A stretch of DNA of 15,387 nucleotides. Source: Lactifluus volemus (lineage: Eukaryota; Basidiomycota; Agaricomycetes; Russulales; Russulaceae). Within the stretch, counting starts at the first letter, position 1. Each line of letters begins with the position of its first letter. The stretch covers positions 1-15,387 of the forward strand of contig WTXI01000562.1 in NCBI GenBank assembly GCA_022376515.1. Direction: 5' to 3'. A model generated the notes under the pieces. The model did not search any database and had not been told where the DNA came from. It saw nothing but the letters and a program-made list of their open reading frames with translations. The translations under genes and the position numbers were made by a program. Of this stretch, positions 8,900 to 15,387 are shown piece by piece.

Positions 8900-9228
8900 T
8901 CGAAGGTGAAACGGAGTACGAAGTGGATCAAATCCTCGACATGCGGTGGAGTGGAGGCAAGAACAATAGGAAGCGTCAATATAGAGTTCGATGGAAGGGC
9001 TACAGCGAAGCACATGACACCTGGGAACCAGAAGGGAACATCCGCGCCCCGGACTGCCTCAAAGAGTTCGTCCAGAAGCATCCAAAGAAGGCGCTCGCAG
9101 AAGACATAAAAGAAGCCAAAGGGAAGAAGACGAGTCATCATCGATCCTCCAAGTCCCTCCAATGCCTTCCCCCAATAACTCTTCTCCCACTTCCCCACTA
9201 CTCCTCGCCGCCCAGTAGCGGTCTATAG
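8900..9228 (+). pseudogene. pol: pol: C-terminal chromodomain
   Basis: EYEVDQILD begins at 8914, followed by RQYRVRWKGYSEAHDTWEP and IRAPDCLKEF. The spacing of the aromatic residues matches chromodomains, which in chromoviruses bind histone H3K9 methylation or similar marks and steer integration into heterochromatin. It lies in a different frame from the integrase tail, which ends at 8897-8899, so one indel separates them. A basic tail (KKALAEDIKEAKGKK) follows. Residence in a pile of other transposons fits such targeting. Confidence 0.9.
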
Positions 9229-10385
9229 CCCGAGGATAGGGACTTCCTCGCAGCAATCGCCCAGTCGACGTCCAGGTCATCCAGGACCTCCTGATGGGTA
9301 GAGACACCTCCCCAATATCCGAGGCCCCCTCCTCTCCTCGCTACGTACCAGCCACACCTCCGAGACGCGGTGGATGACGACGATGACATCCAAGAAATAC
9401 CGTCTCCCTACCCCTCCTCCGAGGATCAGCCCATACCAGAGAACCATCCCACCCCGGGATTCCACCACTACGAAGAGACGACCCCCACGACTACTCCTTC
9501 ACGATAAAAGACGCGGAGTCGGGGGATTCATAGAGATGGAATTCGTCAAGTTCGCCATGAGGGACGACTCCTACATCACCGGGTACACCAAGAGGAGAGA
9601 CCGTTCGAAGCCCCCCTCAATGCCCGCAGCCATCCAGACAAGAGACAGGTCGTGACGACCTCGTCTATTCCACCCTACCCACGTCTTCCGCCGCACCGTC
9701 GACGAGCGCTCAGACAACTAGGGGACCCGGACTGACAGCAGGGTGCAGCTAGGTGGACGGTGGAAGAGAAGGAGCGACTGAAGCTGGAAGGGAGGAAACT
9801 GGGCAGAACCTCAGCCCTCCGCAAGAAGCACGAGGACAGCATCCGACGCCTTGGAACCACGGGACGACCACCAGACTCCTCCCCTTCATCCTCAGCGACA
9901 GGGCAGACATACGAGGACCGCCGCCTCGTCACTTCAACTCCCCACCCCCGTCGTCGTCCCAGGGCCCCGCCGCGCCTCCTCGCCCCTTCCCAATGAAGAA
10001 ACCAGACAACAGGTGGGAGGATCGCGCATGCGGAGGAGCTGGCAGCAGCGAGGAAGAACGCCCCATCGCACCACTAAGAAGCCCTACACCAGCACGTGCG
10101 ACATGAAGGGCAAGAAGAAGGCCAAGAGTGGCAGCCGCCTAACACCCGCTGCAACCTGCGTCGCAAACTTGGGCACGTCGGCCCCGCTGCTGGACCCCGC
10201 ATGTCAACTGCCCGCGAAAGGGGGGAATGCCTCATTGGAACGGGGCATGAAAATTACAAGAGTCACCGCTGCCCCGCTGCTTGGGCCAAGGATGCGAAAG
10301 CCGACTACGAGGCGAGCAGAACTGGTATAGCGATGACTACGACGACGACGTCCACAACCTGGACCCCTCCTTCTGGGAGTGCTGA
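9229..10385 (+). pseudogene. Post-chromodomain coding region with Cys/His-rich end
   Basis: About 1.15 kb lies between the chromodomain and the polypurine tract and still looks coding, in shifting frames. Segments include MEFVKFAMRDDSYITGYTKR, a charged helix WTVEEKERLKLEGRKLGRT, long Pro/Ser/Arg stretches, and an end with clustered Cys and His: CNLRRKLGHVG, RCWTPHVNCPRKG and CLIGTGHENYKSHRCP. It finishes with acidic NWYSDDYDDDVHNLDPSF and a TGA at 10383-10385. The Cys/His spacing suggests zinc knuckles. Whether it was a separate ORF or an extension of pol cannot be told. I know of no established function. Confidence 0.55.
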
Positions 10386-10409
10386 GTGATTGGTGGGACA
10401 ATCACCTAA

Positions 10410-10421
10410 GACGGGAGGTAA
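10410..10421 (+). other. Polypurine tract
   Basis: GACGGGAGGTAA lies directly before the right LTR and primes plus-strand DNA synthesis in LTR elements. The purine run is short but in the expected place. Confidence 0.75.
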
Positions 10422-10862
10422 TGTTACGGATTTGTCTGGACCTCTGCCTCCCTGTTGCCTCATGTTTTTCATTTCCGTCTACATTCTCGCTTACGGACAG
10501 AGCCTCACCTTGTACGACACAGAACAGCGTGTTCTTGACTCATAGTGACTCTTATGACATCATTAGCCTAGAACTTCGATGACGTCGTAGTTAGACCCAG
10601 GCTCATGACATCATTACTGATGTCACTCGCCCTTTGCCCTGTACAGTATATAAGACCTCGACTTGTGTCCTTGCTCTCCAGCTTGGACTTCTCTCCAATA
10701 CTAGCCTCTTGAACCTCCTCACAAATCCCCTTGTGATCCCTTCTCTCTTGAAGCCCTCTAAGTGCTATAACTTAGCTAGACCCAACCAGACTCGCGTCTC
10801 TGTTGGTCCCTCCTGAACAACTTGATCCTATCTTAGGAACTAGGAACAGCTAGTCCCTAACA
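10422..10862 (+). repeat. 3' LTR of complete A element
   Basis: It is 441 bp, TGTTACGGATTTG to CTAGTCCCTAACA, and aligns end to end with 3127-3573. It keeps the TATA box (10647-10654), the AGCTTGGACTT segment (10680-10690) and the bZIP-like sites. It contains 13 CpG dinucleotides. Confidence 0.95.
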
Positions 10863-10867
10863 GTTAT
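10863..10867. repeat. Target site duplication GTTAT, right of complete A element
   Basis: It is identical to 3122-3126. In LTR-B copy 2 the matching place reads GTTGT once, as expected for an empty site. Confidence 0.95.
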
Positions 10868-10945
10868 GACCTAGGACCCCTTTCCTTGGCCAGCCCCCTC
10901 TGTGCGACTTCTAGGGGCTGTGCATTGCTGTTTTGGACATGTACT

Positions 10946-11070
10946 TGACTCAGGGATCATGACTCAAATCCTGAGTCAGCGTTCTTGACTCAGATCTTGA
11001 GTCAGACACACTGAGTCAGTTCTTAAGTCATCAGAACTGACTCAGGTCCTTAGTCAATAGTCTTGACTTC
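10946..11070 (+). promoter_or_regulatory. Ten-site AP-1/Gcn4-like array, five 26-bp units
   Basis: Sites start at 10946, 10960, 10972, 10986, 10998, 11012, 11024, 11038, 11050 and 11064. Seven are perfect TGACTCA/TGAGTCA. The others are TAAGTCA, TTAGTCA and TGACTTC. Spacing alternates exactly 14 and 12 bp. The array ends about 50 bp upstream of the TATA-like box, so it is probably an upstream activating element for a bZIP factor such as a Gcn4/CPC1 or Yap relative; the factor is inferred. Confidence 0.75.
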
Positions 11071-11119
11071 GCTACTGTACTGTGACCCTTGTAGGATAGT
11101 TGGTTGGCCCTCTGTACGC

Positions 11120-11126
11120 ATAAATA
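11120..11126 (+). promoter_or_regulatory. TATA-like box of LTR-B copy 1
   Basis: ATAAATA in the context GCATAAATAGGG is conserved at 14394-14400 in copy 2, and lies downstream of the bZIP array in both. Confidence 0.6.
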
Positions 11127-11735
11127 GGGCTCTGTGGACGAGCTAAAGCCCCAGCTTCAGCTTCGTCTAGAATCGCAGTTCATTGTTCTCTGCTCACACT
11201 TGCATTGCATCTTCTCCTCTCATCTTGTGAACCACATCTCTGTACCTTGATCCAGGTACATCGCACCATCGATCAGACTTATGTTCGCTTGTTTCCACTA
11301 CTAGAAACAAGCTCACAGATGCCTGAACCCTAATACAAATGCGCTGCAAGAAGTAATCCTCACTTCTCACACTGCGTCCGCCCTCAAACCTTAGTTCAAC
11401 CTCACACTAACGTACTAGGGCTAGAAAGATCCTTTCTAACTATAGTACGCTTGCGCCCGTGTTGCGGTTGAACCTACACATCATCATTAACCCATCTGCC
11501 ACCATCTATCCTTTTTAGGAATGGTAACTCTGACCATTGCGTGCACTGGTCCGCTAGTCCATCTCGCACGATACAAACACCAAGAGTTCGCACAGCCAAG
11601 TCTACTCCCCACGGGACCTTGCCTGTGCATGCTAGAATTGACTATTTAGTGTTGCTAGTCTTGTCCAACTCGCCACAGCAAATAGCCAACCAGAACGACA
11701 CTCACTTTGAGCCACGGTCCCTGCGAACCATGACA

Positions 11736-11837
11736 TCTCGTCTGCTTGCTCGATGGTCTGAGCAAGTTTGTGGAGTTTCATCAGGAGCCTTCACTTCTGT
11801 TCACCTGTAGCTAGGTTGAGTAGGAGGAGTACTGTGT
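11736..11837 (-). mobile_element. Old gypsy A copy: leader piece
   Basis: The first five bases (TCTCG, 11736-11740) are the target duplication of LTR-B. From 11741 the sequence matches, inverted, the complete element's leader from about 3774 back to 3680 (for example GATGGTCTGAGCAAG and CACCTGTAGCTAGGTTGAG). The last 12 bases, GGAGTACTGTGT (11826-11837), are the left target duplication of the next insertion. Confidence 0.9.
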
Positions 11838-11883
11838 CAGGTCTCTCTTGCCTCTTACCCTCATCATCGTTGTTTTTCCCACG

Positions 11884-13254
11884 ATGTCTTACCCCCCCGT
11901 CCTTTGCAAAGAAGACTATGTACAAGCTCACACAGATGCCGAGTCTGGCGTTCCAGGTGCCCGGGAAGCCCTGGAGACTGCCCGTGCGGTCCTGAAGAAT
12001 GTGCCCTATGGGGACAAAGCTGCGGTGGAGGCTGCCCTCAAGGCGGCCCTACTAGCGCCACGTCAGCACCTTTCCCTCCCTCCCTCCCCCCCCCCTCCCC
12101 ACCCCGGCTACTGCAACCCCCTCGGAAGCAACATCCCGGTTGGCTCGGTTGTTGGCGGTGGCCAGTGTTCCCCCTCCTCTCCCTCAGAGGCCCCTCCCCT
12201 GTCCCCTACCGGTCAGCAGGATGAGTCTGGCCCTTCTAATTCCCACGAATTTTACCCTCCCCGGGTTTTTACTGGGACCCCCATTTCTCAGCCCACTTCA
12301 ACGCCCGCCATGGATACTTTGGATGGCGGGGCCGAGCCCCTTCCCTCGGCGCGCTACTTTCCCCCGGGTAAGCGGCTTGCCAAGAAGAAGGCACTTGCTG
12401 TAGATGCAGAACTCTCCATTTTTGACATCTACAATATCTTCCGTCGTCGTTGGTTCCTCTCCGCGGACCACCTCAAGGCGAACGCCCTCTCGGCTCAAAA
12501 GGCCAAGGACGGAAAAATTTCCTGGGTTGAGTTTACTCCCCAGTTCCACGCTCACCTGGTCAAGTGCGCTGTTGTGCTCGTGCCTCGCCCCATCAAAAAG
12601 GTGAAACAGGTGATGTTTGGGTTTATTTTAGAGCTTCTCAACGGGAAGGCCTGACGGCCTTCTTCAATCTCACTAAAGGCCAACGGCATCAAACCCGCGC
12701 CCAAAAGGAGAAGAAGCGTCTTGCATGGAAAAGGAATCGCGCATCGAGGCAAGAACGCCGGAAGACTGCGGAAGAAGCAGTCGAAGGCAGACCACAACGG
12801 CAATGCCAGCAGTGCGGGCACAAGTTCGCCTCTCGCAAAGCCGCAAAGAGACACCAATGCCCTTTATCCAAAGAGGCAAGTGGGAAGGGTGGGGAGGGGA
12901 AGGGCAAAGGTAAAGCTGACGCCCCCCCCAAACCGAACAAGCCGGCCCCCAACACCACTACCGCTCCCTCTGCCCCCCTCACTCCTCAGCTACTATGGCT
13001 CTGCAAGCTGCGAAGACGTCGAAGCCAAAAGCGCCCCCAAAAAAAAAGAAGCTGAAGGCTGCCCCAAAAGCGCCTGAGGCCCCTCCAGTGCTATAAGAGC
13101 GGCGTTTAGTCGACCCCCTGTACACACGATGGCTGGAGAGCTTGCTTCTGACCAGCCCTATGAGAGTACCGCGGACAGGCATTCGGAGTGGCTAAACACT
13201 GCAAAGAAGCGCCAGACGCGTCGCGGGCTGATGGACACGTTACGTGACAAGTGA
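11884..13254 (+). pseudogene. Unrecognised protein with a C2HC-like zinc finger, frameshifted
   Basis: The ATG at 11884 follows a 46-nt leader and begins MSYPPVLCKEDYVQAHTDAE. The first frame runs to TGA at 12652 (256 codons). It has an Ala-rich helical start, a long Pro/Ser linker and a conserved-looking block (ELSIFDIYNIFRRRWFLSAD, then KISWVEFTPQFHAHLVKC). A 1-nt loss near 12650 moves to a second frame: LTAFFNLTKG, a very basic Lys/Arg stretch, and CQQCGHKFASRKAAKRHQC (12804-12860), spaced C-x2-C-x12-H-x-C. Later come Lys/Pro-rich KAPPKKKKLKAAPKAPE and a last frame from 13129 (MAGELASDQPYE) ending KKRQTRRGLMDTLRDK at 13252-13254. The total would be about 450 residues. Nucleic-acid binding is plausible, as for a LINE ORF1 or a nuclear host protein. 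I cannot name it. Confidence 0.55.
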
Positions 13255-13341
13255 TAAGTCTTACGTAGTAGTTCTGTTAGGACTTTGACATGGTATAGCG
13301 GGCGCTCCCCGGAAATCCATCTAGTTAATAGAAAATGCTTC

Positions 13342-13362
13342 AAAAAAAAAAAAAAAAAAAAA
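13342..13362 (+). other. Poly(A) tail of the retroposon
   Basis: There are 21 A after GCTTC, followed at once by the right copy of the target duplication. The last A could belong to either, so the boundary is uncertain by one base. Confidence 0.9.
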
Positions 13363-13483
13363 GGAGTACTGTGTAGTATTCCTGCTCTGCAGAGATCCAG
13401 ATGGCAAGCGCCTCTACCAGATGTTCAATGCAGTCATTCAGGGGTTCTACCACCTTTCAGTGGTGTGTGGGAGCTTGGACTTA
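13363..13483 (-). mobile_element. Old gypsy A copy: leader piece with primer site
   Basis: It starts with the repeated GGAGTACTGTGT and continues the inverted leader to the LTR border. On the minus strand it corresponds to about 3574-3692 of the complete element. The primer site is kept unchanged (13472-13482), one base from the LTR. Confidence 0.9.
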
Positions 13484-13928
13484 TGTTAGGAACTAGCTGT
13501 TCCTAGTTCCTAAGATAGGATCAAGTGGTTCAGGAGGGACCAATAGAGATGCAAGTCTAAGTTAGGTCTAGCTAAGTTATGGCACTTAGAGGGCTTCAAG
13601 AGAGAAGGAGATCATAAGGGGATTGTGAGGGGATTCAAGAGGCTAGTATTGGAGAGAAGTTCAAGCTGGAGAGCAAGGACACAAGACAAGAAGTCTTATA
13701 TACTGTACAGGGCAAAGAGCAAGTAACATCAGTAATGATGTCATGAGCCTGGGGTCTAACTACAACATCATTGAAGTTCTAGGCTAATGATGTCATAAGG
13801 GTCACTATGAGTCATGACCATGCTGTTCTGTGTCATACAAGGTGAGGCTCTGTCCATAAGCGAGAATGTAGATGGAAATGAAAAACATGAGGCAACAGGG
13901 AGGCAGAGGTCCAGACAAATCTGTAACA
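13484..13928 (-). repeat. 5' LTR of old gypsy A copy, inverted
   Basis: It is 445 bp and aligns with both LTRs of the complete element. Its minus-strand TATA box is at 13695-13702. The segment matching the self-primer has one change (minus strand AGCTTGAACTT at 13657-13667). Only one CpG remains in the whole LTR, against 13 in the LTR at 10422; the rest have become TG or CA. The partner 3' LTR must lie left of the window, beyond the LINE. Confidence 0.92.
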
Positions 13929-14073
13929 CTGCAGTAGCACCAGAAGTAGTGGTCAAGGCAGTGGAGGCAGAAGGTGGCAGAGGAGGAAGAGAAGGAGGAG
14001 GCGATGAAAAAAAAGTCAGCATGCATTGGGGTGGGCAGGCAGCATAACAATGTACCAGGGAGGAGGTGGAGAA
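13929..14073. other. Purine-rich flank outside old A
   Basis: It holds AGGAGG and GGCAG-type low-complexity sequence and an A8 run. No gene or known repeat is recognised. It is the original host-side flank of the old A insertion. It ends in GAGAA (14069-14073), the left target duplication of solo LTR-B copy 2. Confidence 0.6.
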
Positions 14074-14219
14074 TGTTATGGTTATGCGGGCCGTCCGGCC
14101 CATTTCTTACTGTTTTCTGTCTGATTTTCGACTTGTGTTGTGACCTAGGACCCCTTTCCTTGGCCAGCCCCTTCTGTTCCGCTTCTAGGGGCTGTGCGTC
14201 GCCATTTTGGACGTGTATT

Positions 14220-14344
14220 TGACTCAGGGATCATGACTCAAATCCTGAGTCAGTGTTCTTGACTCAGATCTTGAGTCAGACGCACTGAGTCAGTTCTTGA
14301 GTCATCAGAACTGACTCAGGTCCTTAGTCAATAGTCTTGACTTC
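14220..14344 (+). promoter_or_regulatory. Ten-site AP-1/Gcn4-like array in LTR-B copy 2
   Basis: Sites start at 14220, 14234, 14246, 14260, 14272, 14286, 14298, 14312, 14324 and 14338, again 14/12 alternating. Eight are perfect TGACTCA/TGAGTCA; the site that is TAAGTCA in copy 1 is intact here (14298). The last two are TTAGTCA and TGACTTC in both copies. Confidence 0.75.
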
Positions 14345-14393
14345 GCTACTGTACTGTGACCTTTGTAGGATAGTTGGCAGGCCCTCTGTACGC

Positions 14394-14400
14394 ATAAATA
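14394..14400 (+). promoter_or_regulatory. TATA-like box of LTR-B copy 2
   Basis: ATAAATA sits in the same context and at the same distance from the array as in copy 1. Confidence 0.6.
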
Positions 14401-15007
14401 GGGCCCTATAGACGAGCTAAAGCCCCAGCTTCAGCTTCGTCTAAAATTGCAGTTCATCGTTCCCTGCTCACACTCGCATCGCATCTCCTCCTCTCATCTT
14501 GTGAATCACCTCTTCGTACCTTGATCTAGGTACTTCGCGCCACAATCAGACATCTGTGAACTTGTTCCATTTCTGTGAAACTAGTTCCCAGACGCCTGAA
14601 CCCTAATACGAATGTGTTGTGAGAAGTAGTCCCCACTTCTCACTCCGCGTCCGCTCTAGAACCTTAGTTCAACCTCCCACAAGTGTCCTTGGAAGGCGAG
14701 ACTCCCTTGCATCCCAATTACACTCGCGCCCGCATTGCGGTTGAACTTACAGATCGTCATTAACCCATCTGCCACCGTCTATCCCTTTTGGAACGGTAAC
14801 TCCAACCATCGCGTGCGCCGGCCCGTATTAACCGCCTCACGCAATACAGACACCCAGAGTTCACACAGTCAAGTCTACTCCTTGCTGGACCTTGCCTGAG
14901 CGTTCTAGAATCGACTATTTGGTGTTGCTAGTCTTGTCTGACGTGCCACAGCAAATAGCCAACCCAAACGAAGCTCACTTCGAGCCACGTCCCTGCGAAC
15001 CGTGACA

Positions 15008-15012
15008 GAGAA
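15008..15012. repeat. Target site duplication GAGAA, right of LTR-B copy 2
   Basis: It is identical to 14069-14073, directly before the LTR. It shows a genuine integration followed by loss of the internal region. Confidence 0.9.
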
Positions 15013-15387
15013 GGTGTCAGTGTAGGCAGCATGACACCATGGACCACCCCATCCAGGAGGTATGCAATGTGGAGGAGGTAAAAGCAGGAGGTAGTGCAGG
15101 CACAGGAGGCAGCAGAGGGGATGTGGACAACAAAAGGAGAGAAGGAAAATCAAAGAATAAAAAAAAATGTCAGTCTGTGAAGTCAAAAAAAAAAAAAAAC
15201 ATGCAATGCACTGTTGACCATGCTTACAGAGGCATGGGAGGGTGACATGCTGCCAAAGGGTAGTGATCATGGCAACAGAGAGGCAGGTGCGGCAAAGAGA
15301 GAGAGACAGCAAGAAGGGGAAGTGGCAACAGTGAGAGCAAGAAGGGGGGACACAGCAACAGAGAGGGGAAAAGCAAACACATCACTG
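15013..15387. other. Purine-rich, low-complexity sequence with A runs
   Basis: The plus strand is dominated by A and G, with A runs near 15160 and 15186-15199 and a GAGAGAGA stretch near 15300. Reading frames here follow the base bias and resemble no protein I know. No gene is supported. Confidence 0.55.

Larger units (their letters stand above)
3127..10862 (+). mobile_element. Complete Ty3/gypsy chromovirus (family A), 7736 bp
   Basis: Two LTRs (447 and 441 bp) starting TG and ending CA, a perfect 5-bp target duplication, a primer site, a polypurine tract and all gag-pol domains with a C-terminal chromodomain define it. By eye the LTRs differ at about ten substitutions plus a few short gaps, roughly 97-98% identity, so insertion is fairly recent. 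The coding region nevertheless holds more than ten frame breaks, so as written it cannot encode its proteins. It lies inside a solo LTR-B, which itself lies inside an older inverted copy of the same family. Confidence 0.95.
10868..11735 (+). repeat. Solo LTR-B copy 1, right fragment
   Basis: It continues LTR-B from GACCTAGGACCCC to the end GAACCATGACA. Its content is a bZIP array (10946-11070), a TATA-like box (11120-11126) and long non-coding downstream sequence. No internal LTR-B element sequence lies in the window, and a target duplication flanks the joined copy, so it is a solo LTR left by recombination. Short reading frames inside it are not supported as genes. Confidence 0.88.
11838..13362 (+). 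mobile_element. Poly(A)-tailed retroposon of unknown family, 1.5 kb
   Basis: It interrupts the old A leader and is flanked by 12-bp direct repeats GGAGTACTGTGT (11826-11837 and 13363-13374). The 3' end is a run of 21 A (13342-13362). Target duplication plus poly(A) shows insertion by LINE-type retrotransposition of an RNA. It is either a processed copy of a host mRNA or a short LINE derivative; there is no RT in it. It is rich in CpG, unlike the old A sequence around it, so it arrived much later. Confidence 0.85.
14074..15007 (+). repeat. Solo LTR-B copy 2, 934 bp
   Basis: It runs from TGTTATGGTTATGC to GAACCGTGACA, bounded by GAGAA at 14069-14073 and 15008-15012. It aligns along its whole length with joined copy 1 (3059-3126 plus 10868-11735). 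No coding is expected. It serves as the uninterrupted reference that proves the A element split copy 1. Confidence 0.93.

Noticed and set aside
8647..9198. A 183-codon minus-strand open frame opposite the integrase tail and chromodomain
   Set aside because: The plus strand encodes clear GPY/F and chromodomain motifs here. The minus frame is Leu/Ser-rich with no recognisable domain and lacks context for expression.
11422..11438. A 7-bp-arm palindrome (TAGAAAG ATC CTTTCTA) in LTR-B copy 1
   Set aside because: It is absent from LTR-B copy 2 at the matching position, so it is not a conserved hairpin or terminator.
11541..11810. An 89-codon plus-strand open frame at the end of LTR-B copy 1
   Set aside because: It runs across the LTR-B end into old A leader sequence on the opposite strand. 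Such a chimera at an insertion junction is chance.
12604..12631. A possible retained short intron (GTGAAACAGG to TTTTAG) in the retroposon ORF
   Set aside because: It lacks a convincing donor (GTGAAA) and would be very short. A single missing base near 12650 explains the frame change more simply.
14905..15312. A 135-codon minus-strand frame rich in Leu, Ser and Phe, resembling a membrane protein
   Set aside because: It follows from the purine-rich plus strand, which reads as hydrophobic residues on the other strand. It also crosses the solo LTR border at 15007, so it is not a gene.
1..15387. CRISPR arrays, tRNA or rRNA genes, and bacterial-type operons or defence genes
   Set aside because: No regularly spaced identical repeats with unique spacers, no cloverleaf and no rRNA-like sequence were seen. 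All sizeable coding remnants belong to eukaryotic retroelements or to the unidentified retroposed gene.

Overview
This window holds no recognisable cellular gene. It is a stack of nested retrotransposons from a fungal genome. The likely source is an agaricomycete-type basidiomycete. That is inferred from a LINE with an RNase H domain and basidiomycete-style Cys motifs, a Ty3/gypsy chromovirus with a C-terminal chromodomain, and strong CpG-to-TpG/CpA decay in the oldest copy. Most coding regions are interrupted by 1-nt frameshifts and stops, so they are given as pseudogenes by domain.

Layout. (1) 1-2491: the 3' part of a degenerate LINE on the plus strand, ending in a 14-nt poly(A). (2) It has inserted into an old minus-strand copy of gypsy family A ('old A'). 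Old A survives in four pieces: 2492-3058 (gag), 11736-11837 and 13363-13483 (leader), and 13484-13928 (5' LTR). (3) A solo LTR of a second family ('LTR-B') sits in the old A leader with target duplication TCTCG. (4) A complete family A element, 3127-10862 (7736 bp, both LTRs, target duplication GTTAT), has in turn split that solo LTR-B into 3059-3126 and 10868-11735. (5) A 1.5-kb poly(A)-tailed retroposon, 11838-13362, coding for an unrecognised zinc-finger-like protein, is inserted in another part of old A with a 12-nt target duplication. (6) Purine-rich sequence beyond old A (13929-14073 and 15008-15387) is interrupted by a second solo LTR-B, 14074-15007, with target duplication GAGAA. The insertion order follows from what interrupts what.

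The complete A element has the usual order: LTR, primer site, gag (capsid and zinc knuckle), protease, reverse transcriptase, RNase H, integrase, chromodomain, Cys/His-rich 3' region, polypurine tract, LTR. Its primer site is an 11-nt perfect complement of the predicted 5' end of its own RNA, which suggests Tf1-like self-priming. Its leader has no ATG for 538 nt before gag.

The most striking regulatory feature is in LTR-B. Ten AP-1/Gcn4-type sites (TGACTCA or near variants) are spaced strictly 14, 12, 14, 12... bp apart, forming five 26-bp units just upstream of a TATA box, and both solo copies keep the spacing. LTR-A also carries a cluster of bZIP/CRE-like sites. I found no new defence, metabolic or other multi-gene system. 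The novelty here is in retroelement structure and regulation.
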